The notes under the pieces are model-generated. The model made no database searches, was not told the DNA's origin, and worked only from the letters and a program-made list of their open reading frames with translations. A program made the position numbers and the translations under genes. From Polytrichum commune (taxonomy: Eukaryota > Streptophyta > Polytrichopsida > Polytrichales > Polytrichaceae), in the NCBI GenBank assembly GCA_950295325.1, contig OX485807.1, positions 40,144,440-40,208,439 of the forward strand: DNA of 64,000 bases, written 5' to 3'. This document shows positions 37,151 to 45,839 of the stretch, one piece after another. Position 1 is the stretch's first letter. Every line of letters starts with the position of its first letter.

Positions 37151-37703
37151 TAAATGGTCACTAAGAGTGAAGCAAGAGGCATGCTTTCTTGCCCATGGGT
37201 GTTTGTCCAATTATAAAACCATCTTAAATTTAGTAATTTGGGTGACAAGAATCCATATCAAGCATGCTTAAGAAATGAACTCAATTCAACATGAGAAACA
37301 CCCATCATAATGGTCAATGTTTTGACAGCCTCTAGATTAGGCATATGAACTATGAATTTACTGATCCAAATTCTCACACACACATATATATATATTTAAG
37401 TATGTATAATTTTGTGTTTGTTTTCATCAAGAATCTCCGTACCAAAATGTTAGTAATAATGAGATCAACATGTCCTCAACATTAAGAGTGGTAGAAAGAA
37501 AAGAAAAGAAAAAACCAACGCCGAGCAATATGACGTGAATTTGAGCCCGTTGGCCCTACCATGCTTAAGAATCCCCCTAGTGTAGGGTGGGGTTTAGGGT
37601 GTGGGTGGGCTTGAGAGTGGTATATTATTCCTAGTTTATTGATTTGCATTTGGAAGAAATAAAGAGTTCTTCTTTTGTAGAGGTTGTCACAATCTTCTCC
37701 TTC
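37151..37703. other. Intergenic, nothing recognised
   Basis: A (CA)/(TA) simple repeat lies at about 37375-37394. A short (AAAAG)n run lies at 37496-37513. No gene seen. Confidence 0.4.
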
Positions 37704-37706
37704 TTA

Positions 37707-38208
37707 GGGCCACTTCACACACGAGCCAAGAGCCGTGACCATGAAATTGTGAGAGCCCAAAATAAAGTGTCCAAAGGCCGTCCCAACACACCTCCAAAAT
37801 CATGTAGTGTGGTCACAGACCCTCAAGTGTAGTGTGAAGTCATATGTGACCGGGCTCTCAACTAAATGCTATTTCAATGGATTTTTATTCACGTGGGTCC
37901 TCACACACGATAGAATGGAATAAGTCAACGGTTGTGAGCGTTCGGAGTGCCATGATCTTCCGATTTTGTGTTAGGCCTACCTCCAAGAGGTGGTTTTTGA
38001 AATTAGTCCAAGTGACCATGAAACATGGTCCATTCGATGCCATGTAGGAATCCATGTAGACTTTACATCCATCTTGCATTCACATACTCCATTGGTCCCT
38101 CAAGTGTAGTGTGAAGTAGAGAACTTGGACCGGTTCCGCCTTTTCCACCAATGAGAGTGCTTGGAGTGTAACGGTCACGGGCTCTCAATCTCGTGTGTGA
38201 AGTGGCCC
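37707..38208. mobile_element. Tourist-like MITE family 1, copy 3, 502 bp
   Basis: Perfect 19-bp terminal inverted repeats, GGGCCACTTCACACACGAG, are flanked by TTA at 37704-37706 and 38209-38211. The interior is colinear with copies 1 and 2. It has the best-preserved ends of the family, so it may be the youngest of the three. Non-coding. Confidence 0.92.
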
Positions 38209-38504
38209 TTAGTTATTTAGATTCATTTAAGGTTTTGAAACAAATGAAAATATTTCATTGCAAAAGTGTAACAAGAACAACACAACACACAAACACATGC
38301 TCTCTCTCTCTCTCCATACACGTGCAACACTGTGACCTTGGTTTTAGGAATAAAATACACTTCATGGAGCTATGATAGAGTCAAGTGTTTGTCCGTTTGC
38401 ACACATGGAGTCACCTCCAAAAAAAATAAAATAGTACACCCACCATCCTCAAGACCAATTCATCCATCCCTACACAATCAACACACACACACTATAATAT
38501 GGAA

Positions 38505-38880
38505 GACACCTATATTTTAGTTGTGTGTGGTTAGGTGTGGATCTAAGAATTGACCCCCCCTTTCCCCCCCCCCCCCAAAAAAAAGGAAAAAAAGAAAAAG
38601 TTTTTGAAAGGGATTGGACTAAATGTTCAGAACATGCTAACCTTTCTAGGCTTGACACTCAACATGATTGGGGGGTTGTATATGACCACTTAACGAGCAC
38701 GTGAATCTTCTCTTTAAATGATTAATGAGATATTCACATGAGCTTCAAAAACTACGAGGTAAATCGCTACAAGCATGATTTGGATTTGCAGATCATGGTG
38801 CACTAATTGTGTGCTTCATATCCTACGCGAAGTAGGTGCGGAGACAAAAGTGTCCGTCTGAGACATATCTACCTAGTTGA
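38505..38880 (-). repeat. Dispersed repeat family A, copy 10 (inverted)
   Basis: GTGGTTAGGTGTGGATCTAA, CAACATGATTGGGGG and TTCATATCCTACGCGAAGTA follow the order of the 29.3-kb copy but without its insertion. A C14 and A8 homopolymer block interrupts it at 38563-38584. Confidence 0.55.
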
Positions 38881-38974
38881 AATTTTAATATAATTAAAGT
38901 ATTTTTTATATATGCTTATTTATTTATTTATCTTTCCAACATTCTATGGAACTTTTGAAGATAAGTTTGGGTGG

Positions 38975-39723
38975 GTGTACATTAACCCCTAAATCCCTAA
39001 GCACCATTCTCCTCAAAATCGGTCAAATGACTGTTTGTAAGAGACATTGTTTAGGACTCAATCTATAAGTGTACTTGAGCATCCAACTGTACGGATACAA
39101 TATCGGCCTTTGTAGGAACTATCCAGGAACATATCAATTGTCCTCGTGGCAATGTGAATGAGAAACTATACATATGTGAAGGTATAATGGGTGAGGTAGA
39201 TGATTGAAAACAAACTTTAACCCTATTGACCTCATCAAATGGGTTACGTGATGAGTCCAATTGGGATGAAACTTTTTGCATAAGATTTCCAACTAAATTG
39301 GGAACCTTTGAGGCTTGAAATTTTTATGTTTGCACCAAATGTAATTTTTTGAGAGCCCTTGCAATGTGTAGCACTCCATATTACATCCACGCTTAAAATT
39401 TATTTTTTAAGTACCTTCAAAAACTCCAACTATCAATCGCAATGGTAGATATCTTAAACATAAAATAAGTTGAATCCCCGCAAACTTTCATATAGCTTTC
39501 CAAGCATATATGAGTGTTGTTTTTTCTATTTGACACATTCCCTAGTGTATCACGAGGTTTAGTCCAAATCCAATGAAATATGGGGCGTCAGATGCAAAAT
39601 GAAATTCATTACTGTTGACATAAATTTCACCTCCGTCCAAAAAGTCATGGGTCTCAATCGAAACAAAAACCACCAAAAATTGGTCATTTTGGGTCTCCCA
39701 AGGATTTGGGGGTTAAGGTACAC
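38975..39723. mobile_element. Non-coding element with GTGTAC... inverted ends, class unresolved
   Basis: GTGTACATTAACCCCTAAAT at 38975 is matched in inverted form at the right by GTGTACCTTAACCCCCAAAT, that is about 22 bp of inverted repeat with two mismatches, including the following TCC. There is no coding frame inside. No convincing target duplication (2, 3, 8 or 9 bp) was found, so this may be an old element or a chance-conserved pair. Confidence 0.4.
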
Positions 39724-39867
39724 GCGCATATTTCACATATAGCAGTAGTTCTAGTGATCATTTGTCATGTGACTACAACTTATGAATGAAAGGAAACGAC
39801 TATGGCCAAAAAATTCAGAGTACACCAAGCGGAGAACAACCATTGCTTGCCCCTCATTTAATGCAAG

Positions 39868-41254
39868 TGTGAGCCCAAAATGGTGCCCACATGTGGTGAT
39901 TAAGTCTTCGAAACCAATTTTAGTGTGACTTTGATGTGCTATGATTATTCACAAAACATAAAAAGAGTGAAGTGTGGTATGGATTTAAGTTTAGGCATTA
40001 GAATGTGTTGTGTAGTAATTTCAAGGTTTAAACTTCAATAAGAGGATGCCTTGATTAGGTGAGTGGGGGGTAAGGTGAAGCAAGGTGAGCTCCGCGAGTT
40101 AAATGCCCACTTTTGGATCCACCTTGGTAGTTTGGGAAGAAGGAAGCTTGGTGGATGGGGATTAGTCCCTACTTTGGAGGAGAGGGTTAAAGGATTGTGA
40201 TTGGAGGTGCCAATCCTCTCACCCTATCCTCACCTCTTTCCCCCTCTCTCCCTCTCTTCCTCTTTGCTACTTAAGGTGTTTTTTCTCTCATTTTTCTCTC
40301 TCTTCATCAAGCGCTCTCAAGGGAGCAAGCTCTTAAAAGCTTGAGCTACGCGTGTAGGACATTAGTTTTTAGTGAATTTAATTAGTTAAGTTCTCTCTCT
40401 CAATTCCTCTCAAGTGGAGTGAGCTCTTAGAGCTTGAGACAACATGTGGGGATTAGGTAGTTATTTAGTGGAATTAGTGGGTTAGATTAATTCATTAGTA
40501 AAGGATCGAAAACAAAGACTTAGGGAAATGCTCGATTAGCGGCTAGGGGAGACTGTATCAAGAGGCAACTGGTTAACTGCGGCTGCGACTGCATCGGAGG
40601 CAGCTGGTTAGCTGTGGTTGCGACTGCATTGGAGGCAGCTGGTTAGCTGTGGTTGTGATTGCATTGGAGGCAGCTGGTTAGCTGTGGCCGGGACTGTATC
40701 AGGAGGCAGCTGGTTAGCTGTGGTTGCGACTGCATTGGAGGCAGCTGGTTAGCTGTGGTTGTGACTGATTAGTTTATATTATTACATTAGTTTATAGACT
40801 ATATTAGACTATATTAGTTTATAGATAAGTAGTTGGCCACATTAGGTTAGGTGGAGGCACGTGTGGGTTTCATAAGTAATTGCACTTAGGATTGATTATG
40901 GGAAATAGCATTTTTTAACGCTTGTATCCTCTCTATTAAATAAATCAAGTGCACAAGTAATGGAGAAGGTGGAGGACTTCCGCGAGGGGAAGACAAAGGA
41001 GGTTGGGTCAAAGTATGCAAGGGGAAAATCATTGAGGGCATGTGCGGCTAAAGCCGCGGGTTGGACTCTTGAGAAAGCCAACTCTAGCACAAGCCAAGAG
41101 GCCAACATTAATAAAGTACAATGAGTGAGACAATGCATGTTCATTTAAACATGAAAATCACCTTGCATATGGTTCCATGTTGTGATAGATAAATGTGATT
41201 CTCAAAGTCATCACCCGGACTAGGACGCTTAAGGGTGGTGGATTTGGTCTCACA
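39868..41254 (+). repeat. 5' LTR
   Basis: 1387 bp, TG...CA with 6-bp inverted tips TGTGAG/CTCACA. It holds a CT-rich tract at about 40215-40310, six copies of a 35-bp repeat at 40549-40770 and an AATAAA at 40939-40944 that could serve as polyadenylation signal. The U3/R/U5 borders cannot be fixed from sequence alone. Confidence 0.95.
40549..40770 (+). repeat. 35-bp tandem repeat in the LTR
   Basis: Six units on a 35-bp step, typical core GAGGCAGCTGGTTAGCTGTG. The same array is present in the 3' LTR at 49292-49513. CAGCTG (an E-box-type palindrome) occurs in each well-preserved unit. Confidence 0.9.
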
Positions 41255-41258
41255 TAAT

Positions 41259-41276
41259 TGGTGCGTCTGCCGGGAG
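41259..41276 (+). other. Primer binding site, probably tRNA-Gly
   Basis: TGGTGCGTCTGCCGGGAG lies 4 bp after the 5' LTR. Its complement ends in CCA and reads as a tRNA 3' end, CTCCCGGCAGACGCACCA. From memory this best fits a plant tRNA-Gly (UCC/CCC type) whose 5' end is GCGTCTG. The isoacceptor is inferred, not checked. Confidence 0.75.
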
Positions 41277-42176
41277 CGAAGCGGGAGGTAGTTACAAGAC
41301 TTGGAGGCGACTAGGAGACTTGGAGGCAACTAGGAAAATTTGGAGACACAAACTTGAGAGAGGGGAAGGAGCACCCGAGAGTCGGTAAGTGTTCTCCCTT
41401 TGGGGTTTACATTTGAATTTATTAGATTAATTGTATTTCAATTATTCCTTGGAATGGATTGCATTGTCAATTACGCAAATTTATTTTTAAGGAAGGAGCG
41501 CGGCGAAGGTACGTCCTCAACCTTTTTGGGGATTTGCTAAGGACTTAGAAGGAACCTATAACCGAGTAGCTCATTAAAACATTAGAGGGTAAATTCACCT
41601 TAGGACATTGAACTTTGACACTCCCCTCGGGGTGAGTCTCAAAGTTTCGGGAGTTGTCATTTCATGCTCTAGATTAAATTAATATTTTAGGAAGTTTGTT
41701 GTGTTGTCACATTGAGTCACGATTGAGGGGAGTGCTAACTCACAGGGGGATGCGATTGCTTAAGGTACGTTTGTTTCTTCAAAGTGAAATTATTAACCAA
41801 TTAAGGAATGCCTTTTGTATTCGTGATTGTCGTTATCCGTTGTAGAGGGTAATTCCCGAATTGTGGATAGTGTGAGAAGTCGAAGGGTGAAGCCTCGACT
41901 TTTTAACATAATCTACAAGGAAGGTCACCCCCTCACAATCGGTATTGTGGCAAGTGTTTAATTTGCGGAAAAGTGCGGAGGTGATACTCCGGCTTAACCA
42001 AAAATTAACATGAGCATGCCTATCCCCTATTGGGATTTCTTTACTTAAGTGGGCTTGCAGGGTCTTTCTCCTCACCTCCTAAAAATTTAAATCACACCAA
42101 GATAAGTGGAAACATTAAGAGGGGAGGGTTGTGAGAGATGCGATTGGTCAAGTGAGGGTTGATCGTCTTATGGGGA
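41277..42176 (+). other. Retrotransposon 5' leader
   Basis: About 900 bp between the primer site and the gag start. It contains short upstream frames, including a five-codon one beginning with the ATG at 42138. No splice sites were assigned. Confidence 0.6.
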
Positions 42177-45100
42177 ATGCAAGGTAAGACTCGATCCCAA
42201 AAACCGAGTTTAGTGTTAGGCTTAGAAAAATCTACCCGTAAGAGAAGGACTTCTAGAATTAGTGAAGTTGTAGGTGAAGCTCATGTTAGATTAGAGAGTT
42301 GCTTAAATATTGAGCCTAGTGTTAGTTTGTTAGTGGAGACATTAGGAGTGGACACTCAACTTGAGAAAGAGGTAACTCCTTCCAAGTTGGGTAGAGAAAC
42401 CTCATCGGAGGCACATAAATTAACAAAGGAAAATTTTATAGGCTTGGGTGAGGGGTTAGAAAATACCTTACCGGACACTATGGCCGAGGAGCGGGGGATG
42501 GATCCGCCACCCATACCCCCAATTCCGCCTATACCTCCGGTACCTCCTATAGACCCATTGGTTAGGCCAAGAGGCCTACCCATTGTGGTCCCACAAAATT
42601 TAGCGGCGATGGATATGCCATCTCATCTCCCTAAATTTTATGGGACCAAGGATGAGGATCCCTCTCGCCACATGGAACGGTATATCGAACGGTTGGCTAG
42701 CTCCCTCATAACCAACCCGGGTTATTGGTTAGTGTGGTTTCCGACCACTTTAGAGGGAGAAGCCTATGAATGGTATCGGGATCATGCCGAGGGTCATTTT
42801 AGGGGATGGGAACAATTACAACGGGAATTCCTAAATGAATTTAGGCCGGAAGTAGGTCAAAGTACCGCCTTAAGGGCATTATCCTCATTAAAGCAAGGTA
42901 GGGAGGAAGAAATTTCGGCTTACATTAGGAGGTTTGATTTAGTGTGCACTAGGTTCGTGGGTACTATGCTCAACGACGATACACTAAAACAATTTTTTAT
43001 CCAAGGGTTTTTCAAGTCCGGAACTATTAGGGGTGTTCTAGAAAGAAATCCCTTAACCTTAGCGGATGCCAAGCGGGCGGCTAGGGATATTGAAAATTTG
43101 GATAAGGATCACGAAAGGTTATGGAGAAGGGAGGATGAATTAATCCCTCAATTCATCCCTATCCGACCTAGAGTAGTTTCGGGAGAACCGGTTAAATACG
43201 AAGGTCAAATCCCCTATGCTATGGTGGATACCGGCCCCCAACCTTTGGCGGTTAGGGAACCGGCACCTCTTTTGGCACTACCGGCCCCTAGAACGGATCC
43301 ACACTTAGAAGAGGTTGAGAGGAGATTAGGTGCTAGCCAACTAGGATTCCAAGAGGTTATGATAAAACAAATGCAAAGCCTCACGGATCAAATGTCATTA
43401 ATGATCCGGAGTCAACAACCGGGACTTCCACCCCCGGTTGAGTCGGGGAGGCATTCTTCCGGATTATGGTGCGTCCAATGTGGCCAACCGGGCCACACTC
43501 GGCAATTTTGTAGAGGTGGACAAAACCGTGACCAAAGGGGAAACGGTAATCCACCTCAACAAAATCAACGAGGGCAAATGCCACCTCACTATGGAAACGG
43601 CAACAATAGAGGATCACAACCTAGAGGGCAAGGTGGCCAAAATTATGAGAAAAAAGAATTTCACCCATTTTGTGGTAGGTGGCACGCTCAAGGACAATGT
43701 TGGTCCGAAGGTCAAGGGTTAAATTGTAGCAATTGCGGAGGGAGTCACCCCTCGGATGAGTGTCGCCAACCGGACAAAATAATTAATGTCCCTTACCCGG
43801 TGGCTAATCCACAACAACAAGCAAGGGATAATATGCGAGGTGCTAGGCCACAAGGAGTACCGGCTAATGAACTTAGGCCACCTAACTTATACTATGACCA
43901 TAGTAATGCTAGGCAAACTTTTCACCCGCCGGCGGGATTGCAAACCACAACCGGGTACATTCCGATACAAAATAGACAAGGAAGTTCACCTAATGTCAAT
44001 GGCGGAAGACAAGCGCCTCCAATGGATCCGGGTCCATCTAACTCCCAAGACGTTAGGTTTATGAATGGTGTGTTGGAGGCCACTTGTGATGACATGCTTC
44101 CTCTCCCAATGGGAATTGGAGAGGAACAAAGTCAATGGCCCCCCCACACCAATGCTATTACACATGAGTTAGTGAAGGGTAAGGGTGTGGTTGAAGAAGC
44201 ACCCGCATTAGCGGTAACTACTAGAGCTAGGAGAGGGGATGCCCCATTGGAGGTAGGAATAGGAGAGCAAGGGAATTACTCTTCGGATGAAGAGCTTAAC
44301 CTCTCCGAATTAGATAGGGTAGCTAGGAGGGCTACCAAGGATGTGGAAAGGGAGAATGTAATTCTACAAGCTAGGGAGAGGCCTAATGTAGTACATGACT
44401 TGGATGGTAGCGATGTGGGCGAATGGGACGGACCGGGAATTCCCTTGGATGAATTTGACGGAGTGGGTAATTCCAAGATGGACAAGTCTACCGGGTACAA
44501 CTTGTGGGCGGATCTTAGCACACTCAAGGCGGATATTACTTTCGGCCAACTATTGGAGATTTCACCCGCGGCAAGGAAAACATTAAAGGAAGGGATGCCG
44601 GTGCATAGGAGGGCTAGGAAGGTCAAAACTAAAGTAGCCGCTAGAATCCAATCACAAGGCGGAAGAGATGTGAAAGCCATAGAGATAGAAGTTGTGATTG
44701 TAGACAAGGTAGTTCCTAACGTATTAGTTGATGGAGGGAGTAGTTTAAACATACTACCGGAACATACCATGAAGAAGTTAGGACTTGGACTCACGGGGCC
44801 TTCACCTTTGATCATCAATATGGCAAATCAAAGTTCAACTACACCTTTGGGGATGATCAAGGATTGTAGGATGACTACCGGGGGTCAAGAGTACTTAGTG
44901 ACCTTCCATGTCATTAAAATGCACTCCAACAAGGACACATTTCCCATTTTGCTAGGAAGGCCTTGGCTACGGATGGCGAATGCTATGGTTAATTGGGGTG
45001 GACCAAAACCATCCATAACTTATGGTCCTAAGGATAATAAAGTAGTGGTGTCGATTGGGTCACTAGGAGGTTGGATGAAGAAAGAATTGTGTCTACCATC

Positions 45101-45839
45101 GGAAGAGGTATTTGATGACGAGGTTAAAGATAACTGTGATGAGGCTTTAGTGGGAGTTGTTCAACCCAAAGGTCAACACACATTTATACGCTCAAGTTCG
45201 GGGAACTTAAGTCCTAAGTTCTATCACCACGAGAAGGACGGAGATGATGCCAAGGAGGCTAACAAAAATGAAGATGTGTTGATAGGGGAAGTGCATTCGG
45301 GAGGTCGTAGTAGGCCCATATATTATGGATCGGGAAGCTTAGGTCCTAATTTCTACCATTATGGGGATGATGGGGATTATGCCCAATGGTTAAGGGAGTA
45401 CCCCGAGTCGGAATTTGATGTCATGGTCACATCTCACCAATTGGAATTAGGTGATAAAATTCTTAATGCTAGTTTAGAAGAGTGTTCATCATTGGAGCCA
45501 TGTGAGGTGCTCACCGAGGAAGAATGGGTTAGAGGTGGGTTAACACCTTGGGTAGATGACGTGGAAGAGGGTGAAGTTAGTTTAATCCATGTGGATGGAA
45601 CTCAAGAGGAGGAGGTTATTATCGAGTCATCAAAATTGGAGGAGCCCTTACATTTTAAGACCACTTCTACGGGGATAGTTGTGGGTCAAAATGTGAAAGA
45701 CTACCCCAATGTGCCTTCCGATTGGTATCGAAATAAAGATGAACAAGCACATGTGTCGGAAGCGGATTGGCGGTACGTGGACGTGAAATTGAAGAATGGC
45801 AAGGTGCGACAAATGAAAATGGGATCCAAATTGGGGTAG
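42177..45839 (+). CDS. Gag-protease polyprotein of the Ty3/gypsy element
   Basis: The frame extends upstream to a TTG at 42159, but 42177 is the first in-frame ATG and is preferred, giving 1220 aa. Residues about 105-140 are proline-rich (PPIPPIPPIPPVPP). A retrotransposon gag (capsid) domain spans about 150-310 (core 'FPTTLEGEAYEWYRDHAEGH'). Two zinc knuckles follow: CVQCGQPGHTRQFC near 432-445 (CX2CX4HX4C) and a shorter CSNCGGSHPSDEC. An aspartic protease active-site region, LVDGGSSLNILPE, sits near residue 850; the DGGS form replaces the usual D(T/S)G, as in plant Tat-type elements. The frame ends at TAG 45837-45839 and continues open in the same frame as pol. It assembles the particle and carries out maturation. 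Confidence 0.93.
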   Translation: MQGKTRSQKPSLVLGLEKSTRKRRTSRISEVVGEAHVRLESCLNIEPSVSLLVETLGVDTQLEKEVTPSKLGRETSSEAHKLTKENFIGLGEGLENTLPDTMAEERGMDPPPIPPIPPIPPVPPIDPLVRPRGLPIVVPQNLAAMDMPSHLPKFYGTKDEDPSRHMERYIERLASSLITNPGYWLVWFPTTLEGEAYEWYRDHAEGHFRGWEQLQREFLNEFRPEVGQSTALRALSSLKQGREEEISAYIRRFDLVCTRFVGTMLNDDTLKQFFIQGFFKSGTIRGVLERNPLTLADAKRAARDIENLDKDHERLWRREDELIPQFIPIRPRVVSGEPVKYEGQIPYAMVDTGPQPLAVREPAPLLALPAPRTDPHLEEVERRLGASQLGFQEVMIKQMQSLTDQMSLMIRSQQPGLPPPVESGRHSSGLWCVQCGQPGHTRQFCRGGQNRDQRGNGNPPQQNQRGQMPPHYGNGNNRGSQPRGQGGQNYEKKEFHPFCGRWHAQGQCWSEGQGLNCSNCGGSHPSDECRQPDKIINVPYPVANPQQQARDNMRGARPQGVPANELRPPNLYYDHSNARQTFHPPAGLQTTTGYIPIQNRQGSSPNVNGGRQAPPMDPGPSNSQDVRFMNGVLEATCDDMLPLPMGIGEEQSQWPPHTNAITHELVKGKGVVEEAPALAVTTRARRGDAPLEVGIGEQGNYSSDEELNLSELDRVARRATKDVERENVILQARERPNVVHDLDGSDVGEWDGPGIPLDEFDGVGNSKMDKSTGYNLWADLSTLKADITFGQLLEISPAARKTLKEGMPVHRRARKVKTKVAARIQSQGGRDVKAIEIEVVIVDKVVPNVLVDGGSSLNILPEHTMKKLGLGLTGPSPLIINMANQSSTTPLGMIKDCRMTTGGQEYLVTFHVIKMHSNKDTFPILLGRPWLRMANAMVNWGGPKPSITYGPKDNKVVVSIGSLGGWMKKELCLPSEEVFDDEVKDNCDEALVGVVQPKGQHTFIRSSSGNLSPKFYHHEKDGDDAKEANKNEDVLIGEVHSGGRSRPIYYGSGSLGPNFYHYGDDGDYAQWLREYPESEFDVMVTSHQLELGDKILNASLEECSSLEPCEVLTEEEWVRGGLTPWVDDVEEGEVSLIHVDGTQEEEVIIESSKLEEPLHFKTTSTGIVVGQNVKDYPNVPSDWYRNKDEQAHVSEADWRYVDVKLKNGKVRQMKMGSKLG

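Noticed and set aside
40896-41144. 82-codon minus-strand ORF present in both LTRs
   Set aside because: It is identical in both copies only because the LTRs are identical, and it has no motif.
42159-42176. Upstream TTG as gag start
   Set aside because: An in-frame ATG follows six codons later; non-ATG initiation has no support here.
43438-44818. Secondary frames inside gag-pro on both strands
   Set aside because: They overlap a frame with clear gag, zinc-knuckle and protease motifs and have none of their own.
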